A DNA stretch of 64,000 nucleotides, taken from positions 32,245 to 96,244 of the forward strand of contig SVMM01000016.1 of the NCBI GenBank assembly GCA_015067435.1. Direction: 5' to 3'. Positions 27,569-36,509 of the stretch are shown one piece after another; position 1 is the first letter of the stretch, and the number at the start of each line of letters is the position of its first letter. The notes below the pieces were generated by a model. That model had not been told where the DNA came from, made no database searches, and saw only the letters and a program-made list of their open reading frames with translations. A program made the position numbers and the translations under genes. Source of the DNA: Oscillospiraceae bacterium (GTDB lineage Bacteria; Bacillota; Clostridia; Oscillospirales; Oscillospiraceae).

Positions 27569-29830
27569 ATGAAGAATTTCCGCAAGCAATTGTCCCTGCT
27601 GCTGGCGCTGGTCATGGTATTTGGCCTGATGAGCGTCGGCACGTGGGCCGCCTACGAGGTGACCGCCGAGACCAAGGCGCTCGCCGACGTCCCGGCAGAC
27701 CTCACGGGCAAAACCGTGATCCTGCACTCCAACGATGTCCATGGCCAGATCGACGGCTATGCCTACATCGCCGCCCTCAAGGCGGAGCTTGTCAAGCGCG
27801 GCGCCGAGGTCATCCTCGCCGACGCGGGCGATTTCAGCCAGGGCGACCCCTATGTCAGCTTTTACAAGGGCGCTTCCGCCATCGAGATGATGAATGCCGC
27901 GGGCTATGACGTCGTCACGCTCGGCAACCACGAGTTTGACTACGGCTATGACCAGCTGATGGACAACCTCAGCAAGGCGAATTTCAAGGTCATCTGCGCG
28001 GACGTGCTCAAGGACGGCAAGAGCATCCTTGACCCGACCTGTATCTATGAGACCAAGGGCGGCGTAAAGATCGGCTTCTTCGGCATGGAGACCCCGGAGA
28101 CCCAGACCAAGGTCAACCCCAGCTATGTCCGGGACATCACGTTCCTTTCCAACTCCGAGGGCAAGACCGAGCTGTTTGACTGCGCTAAGGCACAGGTCGA
28201 AGCGCTGAAGAAGGAAGGCGCTGACATCATCATCGGCCTTGTCCACCTCGGCGTCGATCTGGAATCCGCTGCCGACAGCCACCGCAGCGCCGATCTGCTC
28301 GACAAGGTCGAGGGCATCGACCTGCTGATCGACGGACACTCCCACACGGTCATGACCGCCGGCGAGAAAGACGCGGCGATCCAGTCCACCGGCACCAAGT
28401 TTGCCAACATCGGCGTGGTCGTCATCGACGACGCCAGCAAGAAGATCGAGTCCCGCTTCCTGATCGCCACCAAGGTCATGGGCGGCGAGGACAACAAGGA
28501 AGTTCTCAGCGAGCTTGACAAGGACGCCGACGTCGCTGCCGCCGCGAAGAAGATCGCGGACGAGGTTGACGCCAAGTACGGCGCGGTGTTTGCCAAGAGC
28601 GAAGTCGAGCTCAACGGCGGCGCGAAGGTTCCCGGCGGTAACCGCAACAGCGAGACCAACAACGGCGACCTCATCACCGAGGCCATGCTGTGGAGCGTCT
28701 TGAAGGAGGAAGGCGCCGTAACGGTCGATAAGGATCATGTGGTCGCCATCACGAACGGCGGCGGCATCCGCGCGGCGATCAAGGTCGGCGACGTCACGAT
28801 GAAGGACGTCAACACGGTTCTGCCGTTCGGCAACACCGTCGCGGTCGTCTACGTCACCGGCGCGGAGCTGCTCGAGGCGCTCGAGGCTTCCACGTTCTGC
28901 ACCCCTGACTATGTGGGCGGTTTCCCGCAGACCACCGGCATCAAGTGGACGCTCGATACGACCAAGGAGTTTGACGCGAACGACGAGACCTATCCCGGCT
29001 CCACCTACTATGGCCCCAAGACCATTAACCGCGTCACCATTGAGAGCATCAACGGCAAGGCGTTTGACAAGGACGCCACCTATGCCGTCGTGACGAACAA
29101 CTTCTGCGCCGACGGCGGCGACACCTATTATGCCTTTGCCGCGGCGAGCGCCCAGTTCGACACCGGTATTCCTCTGGACGAGGCGGTCATGGAGTATGTT
29201 GAGACCGTGCTCGGCGGCGTGATCTCCGCCTCCGACTACGCCTTCTCCGACGGCGAGCAGACCCAGATCCCCGCTGCCGTCAACGTGAGCGGCTTCACCG
29301 ATGTGGACGCCTCCCTGTGGTATGCCGAGGCGATCAAGTATGTCACCACCAACAAGATCATGATCGGCACCGGCGCCGGCCAGTTCGCGCCCCACACCAA
29401 CATTACCCGCGCCATGGTCATGAAGCTCATCGCCAACATGGCGGGCGCCGACACCACCCCCGCCGCGGGCGAGGAGTGGTACGCCAAGGCGGTCGAGTGG
29501 GCGAAGGCGAACGGCATCTCCGACGGCTCCGACCCGACCAGCCCCTGCAAGCGCGAGGACTTCGCCGTCATGCTCTACAACTACGTCAAGAGCCAGGGCG
29601 CTGGCTTCACGGGCGCTTGGATGTTCCGTCTGGAGAACCCCGACGCCGACCAGATCAGCGAGGCTGCCGACGAGGCGATGCACTGGATGGTCATGAACAA
29701 GATCCTCAACGGCGACGAGCAGGGCAGACTGCTTCCGCAGAGCTATGCCACCCGCGCCCAGATGGCTCAGATCCTTCTGAACATCTCCAAGAGCGTTCTT
29801 GCTCCCGCCGCGGCGGACCCGGCGGCCTGA
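27569..29830 (+). CDS. Secreted SLH-anchored 5'-nucleotidase/metallophosphatase
   Basis: 753-aa exported enzyme. Signal peptide ends near residue 28. The calcineurin-like metallophosphatase domain carries NDVHG, DAGDFSQGD, LGNHEFDYG, LVHLG and DGHSHT metal ligands. The 5'-nucleotidase C-terminal domain follows (about 330-560; 'NGGGIRAAIKVGDVT', 'LPFGNTV'). Residues about 570-745 contain SLH repeats ('FTDVDASLWYAEAIKYVTTNKIMIGTG') that anchor it to the wall. It would dephosphorylate extracellular nucleotides, giving nucleosides for import. AAGGAGG precedes the ATG. Confidence 0.93.
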   Translation: MKNFRKQLSLLLALVMVFGLMSVGTWAAYEVTAETKALADVPADLTGKTVILHSNDVHGQIDGYAYIAALKAELVKRGAEVILADAGDFSQGDPYVSFYKGASAIEMMNAAGYDVVTLGNHEFDYGYDQLMDNLSKANFKVICADVLKDGKSILDPTCIYETKGGVKIGFFGMETPETQTKVNPSYVRDITFLSNSEGKTELFDCAKAQVEALKKEGADIIIGLVHLGVDLESAADSHRSADLLDKVEGIDLLIDGHSHTVMTAGEKDAAIQSTGTKFANIGVVVIDDASKKIESRFLIATKVMGGEDNKEVLSELDKDADVAAAAKKIADEVDAKYGAVFAKSEVELNGGAKVPGGNRNSETNNGDLITEAMLWSVLKEEGAVTVDKDHVVAITNGGGIRAAIKVGDVTMKDVNTVLPFGNTVAVVYVTGAELLEALEASTFCTPDYVGGFPQTTGIKWTLDTTKEFDANDETYPGSTYYGPKTINRVTIESINGKAFDKDATYAVVTNNFCADGGDTYYAFAAASAQFDTGIPLDEAVMEYVETVLGGVISASDYAFSDGEQTQIPAAVNVSGFTDVDASLWYAEAIKYVTTNKIMIGTGAGQFAPHTNITRAMVMKLIANMAGADTTPAAGEEWYAKAVEWAKANGISDGSDPTSPCKREDFAVMLYNYVKSQGAGFTGAWMFRLENPDADQISEAADEAMHWMVMNKILNGDEQGRLLPQSYATRAQMAQILLNISKSVLAPAAADPAA

Positions 29831-29846
29831 TCCAAGCATAATAATA

Positions 29847-29878
29847 AAGAAGAGCTTCCGTGAGGAAGCTCTTCTTTT
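29847..29878. terminator. Bidirectional terminator
   Basis: 13-bp perfect stem (29847-29859 with 29864-29876), GTGA loop, T tail; lies between convergent 5'-nucleotidase and recR genes. Confidence 0.88.
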
Positions 29879-29889
29879 AATCTCGCTTT

Positions 29890-30489
29890 TCAGATCTCCC
29901 TTCGCCCCTCCAGCGCGCGCATCAGCGTCGCGTCGTCGGCAAATTCCAGATGCCCGCCCACGGGGATGCCGTAGGCGAGGCGCGTCACCTTCACGCCGAA
30001 GGGGCGCAGCAGCCGCGCGAGATACATCGCCGTCGCCTCGCCCTCCGTGTCCGGGTTCGTCGCCATGATGACCTCGCTGACGCCGCCCTGTGCCACGCGG
30101 TCGAGCAGGGGCTTGATCTCCAGATCGTCCGGACCGACGTGGTTCATCGGCGAGATCACGCCGTGGAGCACGTGATAGCGCCCGCCAAATTCGCGGGAGC
30201 GCTCGATCGCCGCCACGTCGCGCGGGTCGGCGACGACGCAGACCGTCGTCTCGTCGCGCTTGGGGGACGAGCAGATGGGGCACAGGCCCCCGTCGGTCAG
30301 GTTGCGGCAGACGGGGCAGAACGTCACCGTCTTCTTCGCCGTCACGATGGCGTCGGCAAACGCCTGCGCATCCTCCGGCGAAAGGTTCAGCACGTGGAAC
30401 GCCAGACGCTGGGCGCTCTTGCTGCCGATGCCCGGCAACCGCGCGAATTGTTCGACCAGCGCCTCCAGCGCCGCGGGAAAAAACTCCAT
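29890..30489 (-). CDS. recR: Recombination protein RecR
   Basis: 199-aa RecFOR-pathway protein. N-terminal HhH ('LARLPGIGSKSAQRLAFH' type), C4 zinc finger (CPVC...CPIC, about 58-73) and Toprim domain ('VCVVADPRDVAAIE'). It assists RecA loading with RecO, which is encoded near 49 kb. The usual dnaX-ebfC partners are absent; it follows rpe by 85 nt. Confidence 0.96.
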   Translation of the reverse strand: MEFFPAALEALVEQFARLPGIGSKSAQRLAFHVLNLSPEDAQAFADAIVTAKKTVTFCPVCRNLTDGGLCPICSSPKRDETTVCVVADPRDVAAIERSREFGGRYHVLHGVISPMNHVGPDDLEIKPLLDRVAQGGVSEVIMATNPDTEGEATAMYLARLLRPFGVKVTRLAYGIPVGGHLEFADDATLMRALEGRREI

Positions 30490-30574
30490 AGGAAACCGTC
30501 CTTATAATATGGTATACAATGCCGGAACCGGCAAAAATCCTGTACTTAAATGTGCAGGTACAATACAGAACAAA

Positions 30575-31219
30575 TCAGCCGCGCAGCGCCGCGATGCGCG
30601 CGGGGATGTCGTCCGCGCCGTAGACCGCGCTGCCGGCGACGAGCACGTTCGCGCCCGCGTTGACGCAGGCGTCGCGCGTCTTGAGGCTGACGCCGCCGTC
30701 CACCTCCAGCTCGCAGTCGAGCCCGCGCTCGTCGATCCAAGCGCGGATCTGCGCCACCTTGGGCATCATGTCCGCCATGAACGACTGGCCGCCGAAGCCC
30801 GGCTCCACCGTCATCACCAGCACGATGTCGCAGTCGTCGAGGAACGGCAGCACCGCCTCCGCGGGCGTCCTGGGCTTGAGCACCACGCCCGCGCGCTTGC
30901 CCTTTGCGTGGATCTCGGCGAGGGCGGCGCGGGTGTTCTCCTCCGTGTCCGCCTCCACGTGGCAGGTGACGAGGTCGGCGCCCGCGTCGCAGAACTGCCC
31001 GACGTAGCGCAGCGGCCGCTCGATCATCAGGTGCACGTCCAGCGGCAGCGCCGTCGTGGGGCGCAGCGCCTTGACCACGGGGATGCCGATGGTGATGTTC
31101 GGCACGAACAGGCCGTCCATCACGTCGACGTGGACATAGTCGGCGGCGGCGATCTTTCCGACGTCGCGCGCAAGGTTCGCAAAATCGGCGGAGAGGATGG
31201 ACGGAGCGATCTTTATCAT
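30575..31219 (-). CDS. rpe: Ribulose-phosphate 3-epimerase
   Basis: 214-aa TIM-barrel enzyme interconverting ribulose-5-P and xylulose-5-P in the pentose phosphate pathway. 'IAPSILSADFANL', 'HVDVMDGLFVPNITIG', 'HLMIERP' and 'VEPGFGGQSF' are diagnostic, carrying metal His/Asp ligands. GGGAGG precedes the ATG. Probably cotranscribed with recR. Confidence 0.96.
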   Translation of the reverse strand: MIKIAPSILSADFANLARDVGKIAAADYVHVDVMDGLFVPNITIGIPVVKALRPTTALPLDVHLMIERPLRYVGQFCDAGADLVTCHVEADTEENTRAALAEIHAKGKRAGVVLKPRTPAEAVLPFLDDCDIVLVMTVEPGFGGQSFMADMMPKVAQIRAWIDERGLDCELEVDGGVSLKTRDACVNAGANVLVAGSAVYGADDIPARIAALRG

Positions 31220-31254
31220 GGCAAAATGCCTCCCGGTTCGGAATTTCGGTGCCT

Positions 31255-31283
31255 ATTGTAACAGACGCCGCGCGCAAAGGCAA
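31255..31283 (-). promoter_or_regulatory. rpe promoter
   Basis: TTGCCT (31278-31283), 17 nt, TACAAT (31255-31260) on the minus strand. Confidence 0.6.
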
Positions 31284-31343
31284 GGGCAAAACAAAGGTAT
31301 ACCATACTATAATTAAGGTTTACAAATCTTTCGCGCATTTCGC

Positions 31344-31372
31344 TTGCAAAAGGCGGCACCGCATGATATACT
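31344..31372 (+). promoter_or_regulatory. Reverse rubrerythrin promoter
   Basis: TTGCAA (31344-31349), 17 nt, TATACT (31367-31372), 49 nt before the ATG. Confidence 0.7.
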
Positions 31373-31420
31373 TTCGGTCACAAGCGAAGTCTTGAATCTA
31401 CTTTACAGGAGGACACGACG

Positions 31421-32008
31421 ATGAAGAAATGGGTATGTTCCGTCTGCGGTTATGTGTTTGAGGGCGAGAATCCCCCCGAGGCCTGCCCGATCTGCAAGGC
31501 GCCCGCCAGCAAGTTCAACGAGCAGCAGGCCGACGCGCCGCTTGCCGCGACGCATGAGTTCGGCGTCTATGCCAAGACCGTGAAAAACAATCCGGACATC
31601 GACGAGGAGACCAAGAAGTACATCTTCGAGCAGCTCAAGTCCAACTTCACCGGCGAGTGCAGCGAGGTCGGCATGTACCTGTGCATGGCGCGCGTGGCGC
31701 ACCGCGAGGGCTATCCCGAGATCGGCCTGTACTGGGAGAAGGCTGCGTTTGAGGAGGCGGAGCACGCTGCGAAGTTCGCCGAGCTCCTCGGCAGCGAGCT
31801 GGAGGTCAATATGACCGACTCGACGAAGAAGAACCTCGCCTGGCGCGTGGACTGCGAGTACGGCGCGGTGCAGGGCAAGTTCGATCTCGCCGCCTGCGCG
31901 AAGAAGAACAACCTCGACGCCATCCACGACACCGTCCACGAAATGGCGCGCGACGAGGCGCGCCACGGCAAGGCCCTTGAGGGCATGCTCAAGCGCTACT
32001 TCAAGTAA
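31421..32008 (+). CDS. Reverse rubrerythrin (NADH-dependent peroxidase component)
   Basis: 195-aa oxygen/peroxide-defence protein. Unlike classical rubrerythrin, the rubredoxin domain is N-terminal (Cys6, Cys9, Cys22, Cys25) and the four-helix diiron domain follows, with 'EEAEHAA' and 'DEARHGK' ExxH-type ligands. This is the reverse rubrerythrin arrangement known from clostridia. It lies alone between its promoter and a strong terminator. Expression may be peroxide-regulated, but I cannot identify a convincing PerR box. Confidence 0.93.
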   Translation: MKKWVCSVCGYVFEGENPPEACPICKAPASKFNEQQADAPLAATHEFGVYAKTVKNNPDIDEETKKYIFEQLKSNFTGECSEVGMYLCMARVAHREGYPEIGLYWEKAAFEEAEHAAKFAELLGSELEVNMTDSTKKNLAWRVDCEYGAVQGKFDLAACAKKNNLDAIHDTVHEMARDEARHGKALEGMLKRYFK

Positions 32009-32065
32009 GCGCCGCCGTCCGAGCGGGAGCGGGTTCTTCCCGCACAGCGGAAAACCGGATATCGA

Positions 32066-32096
32066 AAAGCGCCGCAGGGCTCCTGCGGCGCTTTTT
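32066..32096 (+). terminator. Terminator after reverse rubrerythrin
   Basis: AGCGCCGCAGG/CCTGCGGCGCT stem with 3-nt loop and TTTTT. Confidence 0.88.
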
Positions 32097-32119
32097 GTGC
32101 ACAGTGCTTAAATTTCGGG

Positions 32120-32148
32120 TGGACAAACCCGCCCGCGCATGATATACT
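32120..32148 (+). promoter_or_regulatory. deoC operon promoter
   Basis: TGGACA (32120-32125), 17 nt, TATACT (32143-32148). Confidence 0.7.
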
Positions 32149-32191
32149 GACTAAGTTATAGGCTCAAGAATCAAAAAAGGAGGGATTTCCC

Positions 32192-32866
32192 ATGGATGTC
32201 AAGGAGATTTTGCGTCACGTAGACCATACGCTGCTCGCCCAGGGCGCGACCTGGGAGGAGATCCGCCAGATCTGCGACGACGGCATGAAGTACGGCTGCG
32301 CGTCCGTCTGCATCCCGCAGAGCTATGTCGCCCGCGCCGCGCACTACATCGCGGACAACTGGCGCGAGAAGGGGAGCTGGCTGCCGGTGTGCACGGTCAT
32401 CGGCTTCCCCAACGGCTACACCCCCACGAGCATCAAGTGCCTGGAGGCGGGCAACACCGTCGCCGACGGCGCGGGCGAGGTCGACATGGTCATCAACGTC
32501 GGCTGGGTCAAGGAGGGCCGCTACGACCTTGTGGAGCGCGAGATCAACGAGATCAAGGCGGCCTGCCGCGGCAGGCTCCTGAAGGTCATCATCGAGACCT
32601 GCCTTCTGACCGAGGAGGAGAAGATCAAGGTCTGCGAGGCGGTGGCAAAATCGAACGCCGACTACATCAAGACCTCCACCGGCTTCGCCGGCGGCGGCGC
32701 GACCCGTGAGGACGTGAAGCTGATGGTCGAGCACACCCCCGGCAAGAAGGTCAAGGCCGCCGGCGGCATCGCCGACCTCAAGGACGCGGAGGACTTCCTT
32801 GCCCTCGGCGCGGAGCGTCTGGGCACATCCCGCATCGTCAAGGCCGTGAAGGCCCTGGAACAGTAA
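32192..32866 (+). CDS. deoC: Deoxyribose-phosphate aldolase
   Basis: 224-aa class I aldolase cleaving deoxyribose-5-P to glyceraldehyde-3-P and acetaldehyde. 'VDHTLLAQGATWEEI' opens the barrel; the Schiff-base Lys is in KTSTGF. First gene of deoC-deoD-kinase-niaR. AAGGAGG precedes the ATG. Confidence 0.96.
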   Translation: MDVKEILRHVDHTLLAQGATWEEIRQICDDGMKYGCASVCIPQSYVARAAHYIADNWREKGSWLPVCTVIGFPNGYTPTSIKCLEAGNTVADGAGEVDMVINVGWVKEGRYDLVEREINEIKAACRGRLLKVIIETCLLTEEEKIKVCEAVAKSNADYIKTSTGFAGGGATREDVKLMVEHTPGKKVKAAGGIADLKDAEDFLALGAERLGTSRIVKAVKALEQ

Positions 32867-32885
32867 AGAAAAGGAGAGTGCGACT

Positions 32886-33638
32886 ATGGCAACGCCACAC
32901 AACAGCGCTGATTTCGGCGCATTCGCAAAGACCGTCCTGATGCCCGGCGATCCGCTGCGCGCGAAGTTCATCGCCGAGACGTTTCTGGAGAGCCCCGAGC
33001 TCGTCAACAACGTGCGCGGCATCCATGGCTATACCGGCACCTATAAGGGGACGAAGGTCTCCGTGATGGCCTCCGGCATGGGCTGCCCGTCCATCGGCAT
33101 CTATTCCTACGAGCTGTTCACCCAGTACGGCGTGGACAACATCCTGCGCATCGGCTCCGCCGGCGCGATCTCCCCCGACCTCAAGCTCCGCGACGTCGTC
33201 GCGGGCATCGGCGCGTGCACCAACTCCAGCTTCGCCAACCAGTACCGTCTGCCCGGCACGTTCGCGCCGGTGGCGAACTACGACCTGCTGGCGCTGGCGG
33301 TGGAGTCGGCGAAGGAGATCGGCGTGCGGATGCCCGTGGGCAACCTGTTCTCCTCCGACACGTTCTACGACGCGGCGGCGTCGTCCATGGAGTGGGCGAA
33401 GATGGGCTGCCTCGCGGTGGAGATGGAGGCGGCGGCGCTGTACTGCAACGCGGCGTACACGCACAAGCGCGCGCTGGCGATCTGCTCGATCTCGGACAGC
33501 CTCGTCACCGGCGAGGAGCTGAACGCCGAGGAGCGCCAGAACACGTTCACCAACATGATGAAGATCGCACTGGAGGTCGCCGTGAAGGCGACGAAGCTGC
33601 CCGAGCTCGCCGGCTCCGGCAACAGCGCGAGCAAGTGA
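32886..33638 (+). CDS. deoD: Purine-nucleoside phosphorylase, DeoD type
   Basis: 250-aa hexameric phosphorylase, splitting purine (deoxy)nucleosides to base and (deoxy)ribose-1-P. 'MPGDPLRAKFIAE', 'GSAGAISPDLKLRDVV' and 'VEMEAAALY' are diagnostic of the DeoD/Udp family. It follows deoC by 19 nt. It could also act on nicotinamide riboside, which matters given niaR downstream. Confidence 0.94.
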   Translation: MATPHNSADFGAFAKTVLMPGDPLRAKFIAETFLESPELVNNVRGIHGYTGTYKGTKVSVMASGMGCPSIGIYSYELFTQYGVDNILRIGSAGAISPDLKLRDVVAGIGACTNSSFANQYRLPGTFAPVANYDLLALAVESAKEIGVRMPVGNLFSSDTFYDAAASSMEWAKMGCLAVEMEAAALYCNAAYTHKRALAICSISDSLVTGEELNAEERQNTFTNMMKIALEVAVKATKLPELAGSGNSASK

Positions 33639-33681
33639 CCGGCAGAGCGCCGGAAATCAGCGGACAGAAAGGAGAAACGCC

Positions 33682-34608
33682 ATGCGCGTGATCGATATTG
33701 AGGATATTAACGAGGCGATGCAGGACCAGCTGCGCTTCATGCTCCACTGCGAGGAGGTCTACCGCGACAAGATCAGTACCGCCGCGGCAAAGATCCTGCA
33801 AAAGAAGGACACCAAGCCCATCGTCTGCCTCACCGGGCCCTCCGGCTCCGGCAAGACGACGACCGCGATGCGGCTCAAGGCGTATCTGGAGAACATGGGC
33901 GTCACCGTCGGCCTCGTGAGCATGGACAACTTCTTCCTGCCCGTCGACAAGCGCCCGCCGGAGGCGACGGACTGGGAGTCCCCCTACTGCGTCGACCGCC
34001 ACGCGCTGGCGGACTGCATCCTGCGCCTCGCCGAGGGGCAGGACGTCGAGGCGCCGTGGTACGACTTCAAGACCGGCGATGTCGGCGGCTACCGCACGCT
34101 GCACGGCGACAAGGACGGCATCGTCATCGCCGAGGGCATCCACATGCTCAACCCGCTGATCCTCGACCTGCTCAACGGCGAGTACACGGGCGTCTACGTC
34201 GCGCCGCGCACGCGCATCATCACGCACGAGGATCGCATTGTCAACCCCGAGCAGCTGCGCGTGGCGCGCCGCATGATCCGCGACCTGCTCGGGCGCGGGC
34301 ACACGCTGCGCAGCACCGTCGAGCGCGCGCAGACCGTCGACCGCGGCGAGCTGAACTACATCCAGCCCAACAAGGGCAACGCCCAGATCCACATTGACAG
34401 CTTCCACGACTACGAGCCGTGCATCCTCTCGAAGTATCTGATGGAGCTGCCCGAGTTCCACGAGCAGCTGGACGACGAGTTTGTCGAGAAGCACGGCCTG
34501 ACCGATCTGATGAAGGTCGTTAAGTCCGTGCCGCCGCTCACAACGCCCTACGTGCCCAAGAATTCGCTGGTGCGCGAGTTCGTCGGCGGCAGCATCTTTG
34601 AGTATTGA
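33682..34608 (+). CDS. Uridine-kinase-family nucleoside kinase
   Basis: 308-aa P-loop kinase, longer than the usual 210-aa uridine kinase. Walker A is GPSGSGKTT; 'VSMDNFFLP' and 'DWESPYCVD' match the phosphoribulokinase/uridine-kinase superfamily. It lies in a deoxynucleoside-catabolism operon and its stop overlaps the niaR start (TGATG). The substrate could be uridine/cytidine or another nucleoside; coupling to niaR makes a ribosylnicotinamide-type substrate worth testing. Confidence 0.85.
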   Translation: MRVIDIEDINEAMQDQLRFMLHCEEVYRDKISTAAAKILQKKDTKPIVCLTGPSGSGKTTTAMRLKAYLENMGVTVGLVSMDNFFLPVDKRPPEATDWESPYCVDRHALADCILRLAEGQDVEAPWYDFKTGDVGGYRTLHGDKDGIVIAEGIHMLNPLILDLLNGEYTGVYVAPRTRIITHEDRIVNPEQLRVARRMIRDLLGRGHTLRSTVERAQTVDRGELNYIQPNKGNAQIHIDSFHDYEPCILSKYLMELPEFHEQLDDEFVEKHGLTDLMKVVKSVPPLTTPYVPKNSLVREFVGGSIFEY

Positions 34609-35120
34609 TGCGCTCCGAGAAGCGACGTTCCGCCGTTCTGGAGGTTCTGCGCAAAACGCGGGAGCCGGTGAGCGCAAGCGCGCTGGCCGCGGAGTTTCGG
34701 GTCAGCCGGCAAATCATCGTGGGCGACATCGCCCTGCTGCGCGCCGCGGGGGAGAGCATCGCCGCCACGCCGCGCGGCTATGTCATCGAAACCGTGCCGG
34801 ACGGCATTGTGCGGCAGGTGGCCTGCCGGCACGCCGACGCAGAAATGGAGACGGAGCTCAACGCGATCGTCGACCAGGGCTGCACGGTGCTGGACGTCAT
34901 TGTCGAGCACCCGCTCTACGGGCAGTTGACCGGCGCGCTGCAGCTCAAGAGCCGCTACGATGTGAGCGAGTTCCTGCGCCGCTGCGGGGAATCCGACGCG
35001 CGTCCCCTGTCCGACTTGACCGAGGGTATCCATCTGCACACGCTGGCCTGTCCGTCTGAGGCGGCTTTTGAGCGGGTGCGGGAGTCGCTGCGCGGCTGCG
35101 GGTTTCTGCTGGAAAAGTAG
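34608..35120 (+). CDS. niaR: NiaR-like transcription repressor (HTH_11 + 3H)
   Basis: 170-aa regulator. An N-terminal winged HTH (6-60, 'VSASALAAEFRVSRQIIVGDIALLRAAG') is followed by a 3H domain (75-165) with the three His motifs: CRH, EHPLYG and IHLHTL. NiaR represses niacin uptake/NAD genes with nicotinate as corepressor. Start overlaps the kinase stop. The next gene's promoter carries a large palindrome that is the probable operator. Confidence 0.9.
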   Translation: MRSEKRRSAVLEVLRKTREPVSASALAAEFRVSRQIIVGDIALLRAAGESIAATPRGYVIETVPDGIVRQVACRHADAEMETELNAIVDQGCTVLDVIVEHPLYGQLTGALQLKSRYDVSEFLRRCGESDARPLSDLTEGIHLHTLACPSEAAFERVRESLRGCGFLLEK

Positions 35121-35162
35121 GGACGGTTCAATAAAATTAATCGTACTGTTCCGATTTATCAT

Positions 35163-35191
35163 TTGACAGAAAGACAGAATCTTTGTATAGT
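35163..35191 (+). promoter_or_regulatory. Promoter of EIIC-like transporter
   Basis: TTGACA (35163-35168), 17 nt, TATAGT (35186-35191). The palindrome begins inside the -10. Confidence 0.85.
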
Positions 35192-35226
35192 GGGTTTACA
35201 GGTGTCAAGACACCTGTAAACCCACT
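35189..35226 (+). promoter_or_regulatory. Perfect 18-bp inverted repeat: probable NiaR operator
   Basis: Two exact 18-nt arms around a central AA, including ACAGGTGTC-AA-GACACCTGT. It overlaps the -10 and initial transcribed region, where a repressor would block initiation. It is followed by TGTTTTTG, so the RNA could also act as a terminator. Confidence 0.8.
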
Positions 35227-35278
35227 GTTTTTGTTCCGTTGGAAGCATCTGTCAAATTGTGAAATGGAGGTGTCTGCC

Positions 35279-36352
35279 ATGGCTGATTTCAAGACCTTTC
35301 TCAAACGCAAAAACATCGAGTTCTCCGCCAAGCGCTACGGCATCGACGCGCTCGGCGCCATGGCGCAGGGCCTGTTCTGCTCCCTGCTGATCGGCACGAT
35401 CATCAAGACGTTCGGCGCACAGCTGAACGTGCCCATCCTCGTCGATATCGGCTCGTACGCCATGGCGGTGTCCGGTCCCGCGATGGCGGTCGCCATCGGC
35501 CGCGCGCTGCAGGCCGACCCGATGGTGCTCTACTCGCTCGCGGCGGTCGGCTGGGCGGCGAACGCCGAGGGCGGCGCCGGCGGCCCGCTTGCGGTGCTGC
35601 TCATCGCCATCGTCGCCGCCGAGTGCGGCAAGATGGTCAGCAAGGAGACGAAGGTCGACATCCTTGTCACCCCCGCCGTCACCATCCTCATCGGCGTGGC
35701 GCTGGCGAAGTGGATCGCGCCGCCCATCGGCACGGCGGCGCAGGCGTTCGGTCTTGTCATCGACTCCGCCACCAAACTCCAGCCCTTCTGGATGGGCATC
35801 GCGGTGTCGGTGCTCGTCGGCATCGCGCTGACGCTGCCGATCTCGTCGGCGGCGATCTGCGCCGTGCTGGGGCTGACCGGCCTTGCCGGCGGCGCCGCGG
35901 TCGCGGGCTGCTGCGCGCAGATGGTCGGCTTCGCGGTGATGTCGTTCCGCGAGAACAAGTGGGGCGGCCTCGTCAGTCAGGGGCTCGGCACGTCGATGCT
36001 CCAGATGCCGAACATCGTCCGCAACCCGCGCGTGTGGATCGCGCCGATCGTGACGAGCGCCATAACGGGCCCGGTCGCGACCTGTGTGTTCCACCTCGAA
36101 ATGAACGGCGCGCCGATCAACTCCGGCATGGGCACCTGCGGCCTGTGCGGCCCCATCGGCGTGTGGACGGGCTGGCTCGCGCCGAGCGAGGCGGCGATCG
36201 AGCGCGGCGCGCAGGCGCTCGCGCCGACCGGCATGGACTGGCTGGGGCTTGTTCTCGTGTCCATCGTGCTGCCCGCGGTCATCTGCCCGATCCTCAACGA
36301 GCTCTGCCGCAAGGCGGGCTGGGTCAAGGACGGAGACCTGACGCTCTCCTGA
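35279..36352 (+). CDS. EIIC-like (PTS_EIIC_2/PfoR family) membrane transporter, candidate niacin transporter
   Basis: 357-aa polytopic protein with about 9-10 hydrophobic segments. The composition and motifs ('YSLAAVGWAANAEGGAGGPLAVLLIAIVAAECGKM', 'GLGTSMLQMPNIVRNPRVWIAP') fit the PTS_EIIC_2/PfoR group; no EIIA or EIIB domain is present and no PTS partner is nearby. Regulation by the adjacent NiaR-like repressor points to niacin or a related vitamin rather than sugar. ATG 35279 is preceded by GGAGG; the longer frame would start inside the operator. Confidence 0.8.
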   Translation: MADFKTFLKRKNIEFSAKRYGIDALGAMAQGLFCSLLIGTIIKTFGAQLNVPILVDIGSYAMAVSGPAMAVAIGRALQADPMVLYSLAAVGWAANAEGGAGGPLAVLLIAIVAAECGKMVSKETKVDILVTPAVTILIGVALAKWIAPPIGTAAQAFGLVIDSATKLQPFWMGIAVSVLVGIALTLPISSAAICAVLGLTGLAGGAAVAGCCAQMVGFAVMSFRENKWGGLVSQGLGTSMLQMPNIVRNPRVWIAPIVTSAITGPVATCVFHLEMNGAPINSGMGTCGLCGPIGVWTGWLAPSEAAIERGAQALAPTGMDWLGLVLVSIVLPAVICPILNELCRKAGWVKDGDLTLS

Positions 36353-36428
36353 GCGATCACAGACGCGGCTGCGGCGGCGCAGATATTTGTCTAAAGCGTG
36401 GAAAATGCCGAAAATTCACATTTTCCGC

Positions 36429-36457
36429 TTGAATACGCCGTCTGGCTCTGCTATACT
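36429..36457 (+). promoter_or_regulatory. Promoter of BMP lipoprotein
   Basis: TTGAAT (36429-36434), 17 nt, TATACT (36452-36457). Confidence 0.7.
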
Positions 36458-36509
36458 ATGCTGTACCGAGCCGAAGAGGCTCAATATTATAATAAGGAAG
36501 GTATTTGAC

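Noticed and set aside
30533..30575. Similarity of AAAAATCCTGTAC sequence to 12183-12196
   Set aside because: Only about 13 identical nt and the surrounding spacing differs; likely chance.
31290..31320. PerR box upstream of reverse rubrerythrin
   Set aside because: An A/T-rich stretch with TATAAT is present, but the inverted repeat is poor.
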